NCBI RefSeq assembly: GCF_024346375.1
Contig: NZ_JAGQCV010000001.1
Span: forward strand, 1 to 64,000
Source of the DNA: Synechococcus sp. ATX 2A4
GTDB lineage: Bacteria > Cyanobacteriota > Cyanobacteriia > PCC-6307 > Cyanobiaceae
Reading direction: 5' to 3'
DNA length: 64,000 nucleotides
Shown: positions 34,482 to 42,767 of the stretch, piece by piece
Numbering within the stretch: position 1 is the stretch's first letter
Layout of the letters: each line of letters opens with the position of its first letter
Position numbers and translations under genes: made by a program
Notes under the pieces: generated by a model
Databases searched by the model: none
Told to the model about the DNA's origin: nothing
Seen by the model: the letters and a program-made list of their open reading frames with translations, nothing else

Positions 34482-34792
34482 GGGGCGCTGTCCTGCTCGG
34501 TGGCTGGCTGGGGCGGCGGCGGCAGGGAGCACGCCGCCAGCACATACCCGAAGATGGTGTTCCACACGACCAACCCCAGCAGGGCCAGGGTGAGCAGCGG
34601 CCACTGGCCGGGAATGCGGAGCAGCAGGCCGAGCAGCATCAGCAAGGAGCCCAGCGTGTCGGCCACCGAAAGGGCGTGCAGTTTGCGCAGATAGCTGTGG
34701 GTGCCCAGCAGGGGCCAGGTGCCCCAGAACCAGAGCACCAGACCGGCGCCCAGCAGCACCGCACTGGCGTGATCGACCAGGGAGTGGGCCAT
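34478..34792 (-). CDS. mrpG: Mrp antiporter subunit G
   Basis: 104 residues from ATG 34792. The MnhG pattern is clear: GLVLWFWGTWPLLGTHSYLRKLHALSVADTLG (written here only as family-defining region, residues about 16-48). Two more membrane segments follow. The Pro-rich C-terminal tail is short. Overlaps neighbours by 1-4 bp. Confidence 0.85.
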   Translation of the reverse strand: MAHSLVDHASAVLLGAGLVLWFWGTWPLLGTHSYLRKLHALSVADTLGSLLMLLGLLLRIPGQWPLLTLALLGLVVWNTIFGYVLAACSLPPPPQPATEQDSAP

Positions 34793-35040
34793 CACCGCTC
34801 CACCCCCCGCAGCAGGTTGGCGAGCAGCAGCATGCCGGCGTTGCCGGCGCTGAGCGCGATCGCCCCCACCAGCCCCAGCATGCGGTCGTCGCGCATCACC
34901 GACACCACAAGAATGATCAGCGCCACCTTTGACGACACACTGGAGAAGGCCGCCAGTCGGTCCCACACATCAGAAGGGCGGCAGGCCACGGCGATCGGGA
35001 TCAGCAGGGCCAGCACCATGCCCCACAGCAACACGGTCAT
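34792..35040 (-). CDS. mrpF: Mrp antiporter subunit F
   Basis: 82 residues with three membrane segments. It has the MnhF pattern of an internal RPSDVWDRLAAFSSVSSK followed by hydrophobic segments with DDRMLGLVG. The length and place between mrpE and mrpG fit the family. Confidence 0.82.
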   Translation of the reverse strand: MTVLLWGMVLALLIPIAVACRPSDVWDRLAAFSSVSSKVALIILVVSVMRDDRMLGLVGAIALSAGNAGMLLLANLLRGVER

Positions 35041-35453
35041 GGTTCGGAGTCCTCCTTGCTGGCGGGGGTGAGGGTGTGGATGCGATACCGCCGGCCGCCA
35101 TCCTCCAGGCCGAGCACGATCGTGAACGGCGTGAGCGTGATGCGGAACACGTCGAGGAACACCAGCAGCGGCAGGGCCCGATCGGTGGCCGGCTCGCTGT
35201 CTTCCCGTTCCACCATGGCCGGGGCCATCACCAGCCGCAGCGCTTCGGCGAACGCCTGCGGGATCGCCAGCAGACCGCGCACCGTGGCCTTCAGCAACAC
35301 CCGCACCGGCAGGGGCCGCGAGCGCGCCCGGGGCAGCAACAGCGCCACCACCAGCCCGATCAGCAGGTTGAGCCGGCTCAGGTCACTGGTGAGCAGGCAC
35401 CACAGCGCCAGGCGGAAGGCGGTACTCAGGAGCAGAGGAAGCAGGCGTCTCAT
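35037..35453 (-). CDS. mrpE: Mrp antiporter subunit E
   Basis: 138 residues. N-terminal membrane segments (LLLSTAFRLALWCLLTSDLS) are followed by the MnhE-type cytoplasmic part with FRITLTPFTIVLGLEDGGR. Starts and stops overlap those of mrpD and mrpF. Confidence 0.8.
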   Translation of the reverse strand: MRRLLPLLLSTAFRLALWCLLTSDLSRLNLLIGLVVALLLPRARSRPLPVRVLLKATVRGLLAIPQAFAEALRLVMAPAMVEREDSEPATDRALPLLVFLDVFRITLTPFTIVLGLEDGGRRYRIHTLTPASKEDSEP

Positions 35454-36952
35454 CGGTTCAGGATCAGCAGCAGACCGGCCCCCACCACACCGATGCCGCC
35501 GAGCAGGTCGGACAGGCCTTCGAGATCCGGCAATCGCAACCTCTCCGGCAGGCGCAACCCCTCAACGAGCGTGTGCAGCCCCCAGCCGCCCAGCAACACC
35601 ATGGCGCTCTTGGCCACGGCGCTGAACGGCGAGGCGGTCGAGGGCAGGGTTGCAGAACCCATCACCACCAGCGCCAGCACCAGCAGGATCACACCAAGCG
35701 ACCAGGCGGGTTCAGGGGCTTCACCGCCGGAGCTCAGCCCAACCACCGGCGCCGTCCTGTGGAGCAACGGCGCACCCCAGAAGCGGGCGTACACCGCCAC
35801 CGTCCCCATGCTCACCAGCGTCACAGCCACCTCCAGCGGCAGAGAGAGCGCCCCAGAGAGGTCCGTCTTGGCCGCAAAGCCCGCCAATGGCGGCAGGCCC
35901 ACGATCGAGAGCGAGCCGATGCACAGCGGCCACCACACCCCGGCGGGCAGGGGGCGCTCACGCCAGCCCTGCAGCGCCCGGCCGGGGAAGCGACGCGCCA
36001 CCAGAAACAGCACGGCCTTGGCGGTGCCATGGCTGAGGGCGTAGAAGCCGCCGGCCACCGGTGAGAGCGCCACCAGCCCCATCTGCGACAACGTGCTCCA
36101 GGCCAGCAGGCGCTTGGCGTCGGCGTCGGCAAGGGCGAACACCAGACCGAGAACGGCGCTGGCCAGGCCGATGCCCGTGATCACCGGGCCCAGGGCCGGC
36201 ACGCCGCAACTGAGCCGCAGCAGCGGGGCGATGCCGGCGGTGACCACCACGCCCGAGAGCAGCGCCGACACTTCGGCCGGCGCCTCCGCATGGGTGACGG
36301 GCAGCCACAGGCCGGAGAGGAACAGGCCGGATTTCATCAGCAAGCCCACCAGGAGCAACGCCAGGGCGGCGATGCTGGTGGTGCCCGCCACGGCCTCGAA
36401 GCGAAAGCTGCCGCGCTCCAGATACACCAAGGCCGCGCCAATCAGGAACAGGGTCATCACCGTGTTGCCAATCAGCAGGTAGCGCAGGGCCACCCACAGC
36501 GAGCGGTCGGAGCGGCTGATCAGGATCAGCAGAAAGGCGCTGATCCCCACCACTTCAAGGGTCACGTAGAGGCTGACCAGGTCCATCACCACGAAGGCGG
36601 ACGACAACCCGCCGTGCAGCACCATCAGCAGCAGCAGAAAAGGGCCGGGCAGCGGCCGCTCCCAGCTGTCGATCACCACGGCACTGCACACCAGGGCATT
36701 GAGCAGCAGGAACGGCACCGCGAAGGCATCGGTTTTCAGGGCCACCCCGTAGGCCCCGAGCAGGTCGACGTTGACGGGAAGGCTGCCGAGCTGAATCGCC
36801 ACCGCCACCGCTGCCGTAGCCAGGCAGCAGAGCAGCGCCAGCCACCGGGCCAGCGGAGGCAACACGGCCGCCAGAAAGGCCGCCAGGAAAGGCAGCAACA
36901 GCCAGGCGATCACCATCCCCTTGGCGGAAAGCAGCGGCATGAAGCTGGGCAT
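35450..36952 (-). CDS. mrpD: Mrp antiporter subunit D (proton-conducting, NuoL/M/N-like)
   Basis: 500 residues, about 14 membrane segments. Key charged residues of the family are visible: VTLEVVG (Glu in TM5) and LLMKSGLFLSGLWLPVTHAE (Lys in TM7 and following His). It is the only large NuoL/M/N-like subunit in this operon, because no full MrpA is present. It would carry the H+ and Na+ paths. Confidence 0.88.
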   Translation of the reverse strand: MPSFMPLLSAKGMVIAWLLLPFLAAFLAAVLPPLARWLALLCCLATAAVAVAIQLGSLPVNVDLLGAYGVALKTDAFAVPFLLLNALVCSAVVIDSWERPLPGPFLLLLMVLHGGLSSAFVVMDLVSLYVTLEVVGISAFLLILISRSDRSLWVALRYLLIGNTVMTLFLIGAALVYLERGSFRFEAVAGTTSIAALALLLVGLLMKSGLFLSGLWLPVTHAEAPAEVSALLSGVVVTAGIAPLLRLSCGVPALGPVITGIGLASAVLGLVFALADADAKRLLAWSTLSQMGLVALSPVAGGFYALSHGTAKAVLFLVARRFPGRALQGWRERPLPAGVWWPLCIGSLSIVGLPPLAGFAAKTDLSGALSLPLEVAVTLVSMGTVAVYARFWGAPLLHRTAPVVGLSSGGEAPEPAWSLGVILLVLALVVMGSATLPSTASPFSAVAKSAMVLLGGWGLHTLVEGLRLPERLRLPDLEGLSDLLGGIGVVGAGLLLILNR

Positions 36953-37356
36953 CAGCGCTGGCCGCCGGTGTCAAAGCTCGCCAGATCCAGGCCGGGATCG
37001 ATGCGCGAGAGGCGGGTGATCACCACCAGCAGCAGGGCCTGGATCGAAAGGCCGATCACGATTGCCGTGAGGATCACCGCCTGGGGGATGGGGTCGGCCC
37101 AGGCCGTTGCCGCGGCAGCATCCGTGGCTGAGGCGACAGCGGTTCCGGTGCCAGCGGGGCCAGGGCCAGCGGCCGAGAGAATCGGGCTGCGCAAACCGGA
37201 GCGGGCTCCCACCAGCACGAACAGGGCCACCACCGCAGAGCCAATCACGTCCATCGACATCACCTTGAGGAACAGGTTGCGGCGCAGCAGCAGGCCCGCA
37301 AAACCTGCCAGGACCGCCCCCAGGATCAGCAGTTCAAGCAACCGGAAAGGAGCCAT
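36952..37356 (-). CDS. mrpC: Mrp antiporter subunit C (NuoK-like)
   Basis: 134 residues with three membrane segments. The NuoK/MnhC pattern is seen in RNLFLKVMSMDVIGSAVVAL and DPIPQAVILTAIVIGLSIQA. A Gly/Ala-rich loop of about 35 residues between segments 2 and 3 is longer than usual. First gene of the Mrp operon; no promoter was recognised. Confidence 0.85.
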   Translation of the reverse strand: MAPFRLLELLILGAVLAGFAGLLLRRNLFLKVMSMDVIGSAVVALFVLVGARSGLRSPILSAAGPGPAGTGTAVASATDAAAATAWADPIPQAVILTAIVIGLSIQALLLVVITRLSRIDPGLDLASFDTGGQR

Positions 37357-37824
37357 GGAGGCGGTGCCAGCCGGCGATCTGCCGGGAATGGGTGGCTCAG
37401 ACAGTAGCCGTCGTTGCCGTCAACCGTCGCAAAGCCTTTTTCAGGCCAGCGCAGGCGTTGAGAAGCCGTTGAAAAGCCCCTGTGCCGCGGGCGATTTCGG
37501 CGATGGTCAATCGCGGCGATCCGCAAGGAGGAGGGAGCCTGCCGAAGTGGCCGGCAGCAGCACAGGTCCAGGCCTTCTCCTGGGCGACCTGCTTGACGCT
37601 GGCGAGGGGAGCTGGGGCCAGGCGCCAGCTCGTTGCGGGGATCGATGCAGGGATCGGCGCCGGGATCCCTGCTCGGATCACTGCTCGGATCACTGCTGAA
37701 GCCTCTGCGGGGATCGCTGTGGCCCAGAGGCTCAGTAGCTCATTCGCCTAGTGGCTTTTGTTGCCGGATCGCCGCCAGCCGGCTGCCATCCTCTATCATC
37801 ACGATGTCGTTATAGCGTTGAACA
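37357..37824. other. Intergenic region between mrp operon and low-oxygen cluster
   Basis: This 468-bp interval lies between divergent operons and must hold both promoters. It contains a region rich in repeated GGATC words (about 37635-37715). Immediately before the gene at 37825 there is TTATAG (37810-37815), a possible -10 box that would give a very short leader. ATGTCGTT at 37804-37811 is the reverse complement of AACGACAT found before the heme oxygenase gene (41910-41917). Confidence 0.4.
37669..37692. repeat. Tandem duplication of a 12-mer
   Basis: CTGCTCGGATCA occurs twice in direct succession (37669-37680, 37681-37692), inside a stretch with further diverged GGATC-containing copies. 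Confidence 0.8.
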
Positions 37825-38313
37825 ATGCCGCTGGCGTTGACGCTCCCTGCCCCCTCCCCGGCCACGGCGCCCCCTGCGCCGGCAGCACGGCCGGCCGCCC
37901 TGCCGCATGGTCTCTGGCGCTGGCGCAGCCGCAGCCGTCCCTGGCCGCGGCTCTGGTCTCAGCGCAGCCAGCTGCTGGAGCGGCAGCACAGCCGGATCGA
38001 GGCACTGCTGGAGCAGCTGATCGATGGCGAGGCCCGCACCAGCCTCTGCCAGCAGTTGGTACGGGCGCTGGGCCTGCATCTGCGGCTGGAGGAGCGCTGG
38101 CTGGCCGAAGCCGGCTGCCTCTGCCCCGGCCACCGGCTCAGCCACCGCCAGGCGGCCGAGCTCGCCGCCCGCCTCCCTGCCGACAGCGCCGAGCGGCTCA
38201 GCTGGCTGCTCGACCTGCAGCAGTGGTTCCACCTGCACCGCTACGGCGCCGATGCCATCGCCTATGCCCGCGCCGCATCCGCCCCCACCCCCTTCATGAG
38301 CGCTTCCCGATGA
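37825..38313 (+). CDS. Hemerythrin-like di-iron protein
   Basis: 162 residues. After a Pro/Ala-rich N-terminus and a basic Trp/Arg segment, the rest is helical and contains all positions of the hemerythrin iron site: His55; His85-x3-Glu89; His103-x3-His107; His138-x4-Asp143. The spacings (30, 4, 14, 4, 31, 5) are close to those of bacteriohemerythrins. It could bind O2 as sensor, store or delivery protein. It overlaps acsF by 4 bp (ATGA) as first gene of the low-oxygen tetrapyrrole operon, so delivering or sensing O2 for the oxygen-dependent cyclase is an attractive inference. Confidence 0.7.
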   Translation: MPLALTLPAPSPATAPPAPAARPAALPHGLWRWRSRSRPWPRLWSQRSQLLERQHSRIEALLEQLIDGEARTSLCQQLVRALGLHLRLEERWLAEAGCLCPGHRLSHRQAAELAARLPADSAERLSWLLDLQQWFHLHRYGADAIAYARAASAPTPFMSASR

Positions 38314-39353
38314 CCGCCACCATCAGCCAGTCGGCCGCCGCCGCCACCCCCGCCGCGCCCCACCTGCGCGAAGACCTGCTGACGCCCCGCTTCTACACCA
38401 CTGAGATCGACAAGGCCGCTCGCACCGACCTGGAGCAGCAGCGGCCCGCCTTCGAGGCGATGCTCGCCGAAATGGAGGCCGACCACAACCGCGAACACTT
38501 CGACCGCAAGGCCCCGCTCGACCGGTTGCGCGCCCTCAGCCCGGAAGCCAAGACCGCCTACGAGAGCTATCTGGTGCGCTCCTGTGTGTCGGAGTTCTCC
38601 GGCTTTCTGCTGTTCAAGGAGCTCTCGCGCCGCCTGTTTCAGGCCGAGCGTCAGGAGCTGGGCCGCCTGTTCCAGCTGATGGCCCGCGATGAGGCCCGCC
38701 ATGCCGGCTTCCTCAACCGGGCGCTGGTGGCGGAAGGGATCGAACTCGATCTGCCCAAGCTGAGCACCAAGCGGCCGATCACCTGGTTCCCGCTCAGCTG
38801 GGTGCTCTATTCCGTTTTTCTGTCCGAGAAGATCGGCTACTGGCGTTACATCCTGATCGACCGGCACCTCAAAGCCCACCCCGACAACGCCTTTGCGCCG
38901 CTGTTTGATTTCTTCGAGCCCTGGTGCCAGGACGAGAACCGCCACGGCGACATCTTCAACCTGCTGATCCGTTGCTGGCCCGGGCTCAAGCAGGGGCTGC
39001 GCGGCAAGTTGCTGAGTCGATTCTTTCTTTGGTCGGTGTTTCTCACCCACAGCCTCACCGTGTGTGAGCGGGGCGATTTCTACCGCCTGCTGGGCATGGA
39101 CCCCCGCCGCTTCGATGCCGAGGTGATGCGCCAGACCAACCGCACCGCCCGCCGCGCCTTCCCCTGGGTGTTCGACCTTGACCAGGGCCAGTACCTGGAG
39201 CTGCGCGACCGCCTGGTGACCTGCTTCCAGCAGATGCAGGCACGCAAAGCAGAGCCCGGCGCGCTGCTGGCCAAGCTGGGCCTGAAGCTGCGCTTTGCCG
39301 GGTTGCTGCTGCGGCAGTTCTGCCAGCCAATGGTGCCGGCGGAGGGGGCATGA
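38310..39353 (+). CDS. acsF: Mg-protoporphyrin IX monomethyl ester oxidative cyclase
   Basis: 347 residues. AcsF (ChlA) is a di-iron enzyme that forms ring E of chlorophyll using O2. The iron motifs are present: ARDEARHAGF (DExRH) and CQDENRHGDIF (DExRH), with upstream Glu in CVSEFSGFLLFKEL. The context with heme oxygenase and hemN genes is that of the low-oxygen isoform (chlAII-ho2-hemN in Synechocystis), so this is probably the second, microaerobic copy. Overlaps its upstream and downstream neighbours by 4 bp each. Confidence 0.93.
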   Translation: MTATISQSAAAATPAAPHLREDLLTPRFYTTEIDKAARTDLEQQRPAFEAMLAEMEADHNREHFDRKAPLDRLRALSPEAKTAYESYLVRSCVSEFSGFLLFKELSRRLFQAERQELGRLFQLMARDEARHAGFLNRALVAEGIELDLPKLSTKRPITWFPLSWVLYSVFLSEKIGYWRYILIDRHLKAHPDNAFAPLFDFFEPWCQDENRHGDIFNLLIRCWPGLKQGLRGKLLSRFFLWSVFLTHSLTVCERGDFYRLLGMDPRRFDAEVMRQTNRTARRAFPWVFDLDQGQYLELRDRLVTCFQQMQARKAEPGALLAKLGLKLRFAGLLLRQFCQPMVPAEGA

Positions 39354-40327
39354 CCCACACACCCGCCGGCTTCGAGATCCCGCGCGTGTTCATCGGCTAC
39401 GACCCGCGCGAGCGGGTGGCGGTGAACGTGCTCGCCGATTCCTTTCAGGCCCGCTCCAGCCTGCCGCTGTTGATCGGCCAGGTGCGGCTCGATCAGCTGG
39501 TGGAGGTGTACCAGCGGGAGCGCGATCCGCGTCAGAGCACCGATTTCTCCTTCAGTCGCTTCCTGGTGCCCTGGCTGGCGGGCTACCAGGGCTGGGCCCT
39601 GTTCATTGATGCCGACATGCTCTGTCTGGCGGATCTCGCCGAGCTCTGGGCCCTGCGCGACGAGCGCTGTGCGGTGCAGCTGGTCAAGCACCAGCACGTG
39701 TGCGCGGAGGGGCTGAAGTTCCAGGGCATGCCCCAGACGCCCTACGGCCGCAAGAACTGGTCGTCAGTGATGCTCTTCAACTGCGCGCGCTGCGCGGCGC
39801 TCACGCCGGCGTTTGTGAACACCGCCTCGGGCCTGGAGCTGCACCAGTTCCACTGGCTGGCCGACGAGCAGATCGGCGCATTACCGCCCGAATGGAACGT
39901 GCTGGTGGGGGTGCAACCGCTGCCGGCCGCCCCGAAAATCCTGCACTACACCCTGGGTGGCCCCTGGTTCGACGACTGCCTCACCATGCCCAGCTCAGAC
40001 CAGTGGTTAGCGGCCCGCAGCGCCATGAACGAGCCATTGCACCAGCCAATGATCGAGCCGCTGGCGGTGCCGTTGGCACCGGTCGCTGCAGGGTTGGCGC
40101 AGGAGCCTGACTCCACTGGCGCTCGAGTTGCAGATCCAGTCTTTGGTCCGCTTCGAGCCCTAGATCCAGATCCAGCCTCTGCTCCAGACCTTGGCCTGGT
40201 TCCAGAACCAGCCCCTGTTTCAGATCCAGCCTTCGTTCCTGCTCCAGTTCCTGTTCGACATCCAACCTCCGAACTAGCTCCTGTTCCCGAATCCGTTCCC
40301 GAATCCGTTCCCGTATCCGTTTCCTGA
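39350..40327 (+). CDS. Glycosyltransferase-like protein with repetitive C-terminal tail
   Basis: 325 residues. Residues 1-240 look like a nucleotide-sugar transferase fold (GT8-like): RVFIGYDPRERVAVNVLADS, then ALFIDADMLCLADLAELW with the DxD metal motif, and KILHYTLGGPWFDD. Residues about 255-325 are a Pro/Val/Asp/Glu low-complexity tail that ends in VPESVPESVPVSVS and is encoded by tandem repeats. It overlaps acsF by 4 bp. Why a glycosyltransferase sits between acsF and the ADO-like gene is unclear. Confidence 0.7.
   Translation: MTHTPAGFEIPRVFIGYDPRERVAVNVLADSFQARSSLPLLIGQVRLDQLVEVYQRERDPRQSTDFSFSRFLVPWLAGYQGWALFIDADMLCLADLAELWALRDERCAVQLVKHQHVCAEGLKFQGMPQTPYGRKNWSSVMLFNCARCAALTPAFVNTASGLELHQFHWLADEQIGALPPEWNVLVGVQPLPAAPKILHYTLGGPWFDDCLTMPSSDQWLAARSAMNEPLHQPMIEPLAVPLAPVAAGLAQEPDSTGARVADPVFGPLRALDPDPASAPDLGLVPEPAPVSDPAFVPAPVPVRHPTSELAPVPESVPESVPVSVS
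40286..40321. repeat. Three tandem copies of a 12-mer inside a coding tail
   Basis: CCCGAATCCGTT occurs at 40286-40297 and 40298-40309, followed by a copy with one change at 40310-40321. It encodes the VPES/VPVS repeats at the end of the glycosyltransferase-like protein. Confidence 0.9.
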
Positions 40328-40334
40328 AGCCCCC

Positions 40335-41015
40335 ATGCCCGTTCCTGAGCTCACCCCCGCTTACCGCGACGCCTACGCCCGCATCAACGGCCTCGTGATC
40401 GTGGGCGAGGGGTTGGCCGATCGCCATTTCCGCCAGCTGGCGCAGCTGCTGCCCGCAGACGCCGGCGAGCTGCGGCGCCTGGCGGCGATGGAAGGACGCC
40501 ACGCCGTGGATTTCGTGGGCTGCGGCCGCCAGCTGGCCATTCGCCCCGATCTGCCCCTGGCGCGGCGGCTGTTCGCACCGTTGCACGGGCTCTTCAATGA
40601 GGCCCTCAGCGCCGCAGACCCGGTGGGGGCGTTGGTGATTCAGTGCCTGATCGTGGAAAGCTTTGCGGTGGCCGCCTACCGCTGCTACCTGCCGGTGGCC
40701 GATGCCTACGCCGCACCGATCACGGCAGCGGTGCTGGCCGATGAGGCCGAACACCTCGACTACGGCGAGCGCCAACTGGCAGCCCGCTTCCCAGCCGTAG
40801 CGGCACCGATCACCCGTTGGTGTGAGCGGGCGGTGCCGGTGGCGATGGCGATGCTGCGGGAGGTGCACAGCGATCTCGAAGCGATCGGCATCGACCCCAG
40901 CGCGCTGGTGGGGGAATTCATGGGCTGCCTGGGCGGGGCGCTGGAGACGGTCGGTTTCGCCCCACGCCAGGCCACGCGGCTGGCAGCAAGGCTGGCGGCC
41001 GTGGCTTGCGCCTGA
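40335..41015 (+). CDS. Aldehyde deformylating oxygenase-like di-iron protein
   Basis: 226 residues, ferritin-like. It aligns along its length with cyanobacterial aldehyde deformylating oxygenase (ADO): AYARINGLVIVGEG, LAAMEGRHAVDFVGCGR, QCLIVESFAVAAY, LPVADAYAAPIT and ALETVGFAPR. All six iron ligands are kept: Glu25, Glu53, His56, Glu109, Glu137 and His140, with family spacing apart from one-residue shifts. ADO normally turns fatty aldehydes into alkanes and sits beside the acyl-ACP reductase gene. Here it follows acsF and the glycosyltransferase instead, so it is either a paralogue with another substrate or a relocated ADO. Confidence 0.8.
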   Translation: MPVPELTPAYRDAYARINGLVIVGEGLADRHFRQLAQLLPADAGELRRLAAMEGRHAVDFVGCGRQLAIRPDLPLARRLFAPLHGLFNEALSAADPVGALVIQCLIVESFAVAAYRCYLPVADAYAAPITAAVLADEAEHLDYGERQLAARFPAVAAPITRWCERAVPVAMAMLREVHSDLEAIGIDPSALVGEFMGCLGGALETVGFAPRQATRLAARLAAVACA

Positions 41016-41340
41016 GCTTGGAGAATTGCCGCCGGACCTGCGGCTGACGATTCTGCTGGCCTTGGTGGTGGCTCTCCTGGTGGGCCTCCAGGCGGCAGAG
41101 GGCGCGGAAGCGCAGCGCCATCAGCTCATCAAACAAGGGGTTGATCTGGCAGAGCGGCGGGATGCGCAGCACCGTGCGGCCAGCAATCACCACGTTGCGC
41201 TCGAACGGGCAGCGGGCCGGAATCAGGCGCGGCAGCAACCTGGCCAGCAGCACCGAGCGCGGGCCAATGCCATCGAGCCAGTGGCGGAGCCGATCGATCA
41301 GCACCCCATGGCGGGGGCCCCGGAGCGGGCTGAGGGTCAT
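40918..41340 (-). CDS. Mo-dependent nitrogenase C-terminal domain-like protein
   Basis: About 140 residues from ATG 41340. Residues 10-80 match the small cyanobacterial family named after the C-terminal domain of Mo-dependent nitrogenase: LLARLLPRLIPARCPFERNV, RTVLRIPPLCQINPLFDELM and LRFRALCRLE. Despite the name these proteins do not imply nitrogen fixation. The last 55 residues are basic, low-complexity and run 98 bp antisense into the ADO-like gene, so the true end was probably changed by a frameshift. Confidence 0.6.
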   Translation of the reverse strand: MTLSPLRGPRHGVLIDRLRHWLDGIGPRSVLLARLLPRLIPARCPFERNVVIAGRTVLRIPPLCQINPLFDELMALRFRALCRLEAHQESHHQGQQNRQPQVRRQFSKLRRKPRPPALLPAAWPGVGRNRPSPAPRPGSP

Positions 41341-41505
41341 GGCGGAAGTCCTGGGCACCAGGGAGGAGTGAGGCAAAGAAGGTGTGGGGCTGGCGATCGG
41401 CGGAATCCGGGCACGGGGGCCAGCGTCACCGCCAAACCTTGAAGCGGCCTGGAGGGCTTGGCTGTCGCGCTGGACACCTCGGTGTGGAGGCCCTGAACGA
41501 AGGCC

Positions 41506-41871
41506 TCAGAGCGTCATCGCCGCCAGCGGCGCCCGAGGCGGCAGGCCGCCGGCCCGGTTGTGCAGTTGCTGGGGATCCAGCAGGGCGGTGCTCACGCTGC
41601 CGCCGAAGCGCAGCTGCAACCAGGTGATCACCGCTGGATCACCGGCCACCACCGCTTCCTGACCCGCAGCGAATTCCGGCAGCAGGGCCGTCAACACCAG
41701 CGGCCGCAGATACCAGAGCTCCACGCTGGCGCCCTGGCGGTCGCGCCGCTCGGCGATCAGTTCCCGCAGCTGGCCGTCCTCGCTGAGCTGGCCGCTGGGG
41801 GCCAGCAGCAACGACAGGGGCCGGGCAGCGCAGGCCTGGGGAGCGGAGGGGGTGGAGGGGGAAGCAGCCAT
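41506..41871 (-). CDS. Conserved-looking hypothetical protein
   Basis: 121 residues from ATG 41871. Notable parts are VELWYLRPLVLTALLPEFAA and VITWLQLRFGGSVSTALLD. It is acidic to neutral, without a signal peptide or membrane segment. No family was recognised. It is divergent from the heme oxygenase gene, with a perfect palindrome in between. Confidence 0.55.
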   Translation of the reverse strand: MAASPSTPSAPQACAARPLSLLLAPSGQLSEDGQLRELIAERRDRQGASVELWYLRPLVLTALLPEFAAGQEAVVAGDPAVITWLQLRFGGSVSTALLDPQQLHNRAGGLPPRAPLAAMTL

Positions 41872-41917
41872 GGGCGCTGAACGTTGCAACGAAACCGCAA
41901 CGACGGAACAACGACAT

Positions 41918-41937
41918 AACGGTAGCGCGATACCGTT
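41918..41937. promoter_or_regulatory. Palindromic operator candidate before the heme oxygenase gene
   Basis: AACGGTA-N6-TACCGTT has perfect 7-bp arms and lies 43 bp before the ATG of the heme oxygenase gene. It overlaps a CATAAC (41914-41919) that could serve as a -10 box, so a bound regulator would block transcription. The site also lies upstream of the divergent hypothetical gene. No regulator is assigned. Confidence 0.5.
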
Positions 41938-41980
41938 TGCTGGTTCGGCCCTCATCCGGCCCCGACCTGTTGCCTTCGCC

Positions 41981-42697
41981 ATGACCACCACGCACCCCAA
42001 CGCGGCCCCCAGCTCGCTCACCGGTTCCCTCTCCGACCACGCCAGCCCCGCCGACCTGGCAGCACGCAAGGGCTTCGGTCCGCGGGTGCGCCGTCTGCAT
42101 GGCCGCATCGGCGCTGCCCACCACCAGGCCGAAGGCATGGAATTCTCGCGCGCCCTGCTCGACGGCCAGGCCAGCCCGCTGCAGCTGGCGGCCCTGATCC
42201 GCGCCCTGGGACCGGGCTACGCCCTGATCGAGCAGCAGGGCCCCGAACTGGCCGCAGCCCTCGGGGCGATCGATTTCCCCTGGGCGGCCCTGGCCCGCAG
42301 CGCCGCCCTCGCCGCCGATGCGGCCGCCCTGGCGTCGGCGCCGGCCAGCCCCCGCTCCGCCGCTGCCGCCCTCTGGCTCGACCATCTGCAGGCCCTGGCC
42401 CAGCAGGCCCCACACCGCTTCCTGGCCCACGTCTATGTGCGCTACGGCGGCGACCTCTCGGGCGGCCAGCAGCTGGCCCAGCAGGCCAACGCCATCCTGG
42501 CCGCCCACGGCCTGCCGGCGGTGCGCTTCTGGGCGTTCGATCAGCCCCTGCCCACGCTCAAGGCCGCCCTGCACGACGCGTTCGAGCAACTCGACTTGAG
42601 CGAGGCGGAAGAGAGCGAGCTGCTCGATGAAGCCGTGGTGGCCTTCCAGGACACCCAACGCCTGCTGGCCGAACTGGGCGAACTGGGCGCGGCCTGA
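41981..42697 (+). CDS. ho: Heme oxygenase
   Basis: 238 residues from ATG 41981. It splits heme into biliverdin, iron and CO with O2 and reduced ferredoxin, feeding bilin synthesis. The proximal His is in RIGAAHHQAEGMEF (His47), and the distal helix is VRYGGDLSGGQQL. It lies in a cluster with acsF and hemN, as does the low-oxygen ho2 of Synechocystis, so it is probably the second isoform. An Ala-rich insert in the middle is longer than usual. Confidence 0.9.
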   Translation: MTTTHPNAAPSSLTGSLSDHASPADLAARKGFGPRVRRLHGRIGAAHHQAEGMEFSRALLDGQASPLQLAALIRALGPGYALIEQQGPELAAALGAIDFPWAALARSAALAADAAALASAPASPRSAAAALWLDHLQALAQQAPHRFLAHVYVRYGGDLSGGQQLAQQANAILAAHGLPAVRFWAFDQPLPTLKAALHDAFEQLDLSEAEESELLDEAVVAFQDTQRLLAELGELGAA

Positions 42698-42767
42698 GTC
42701 CCTTCACACCCCCCACCGCCCCCTTCGCTGCCCGTCCCCCGTCTCCTGCCCCCGCCGCCGACCACCC

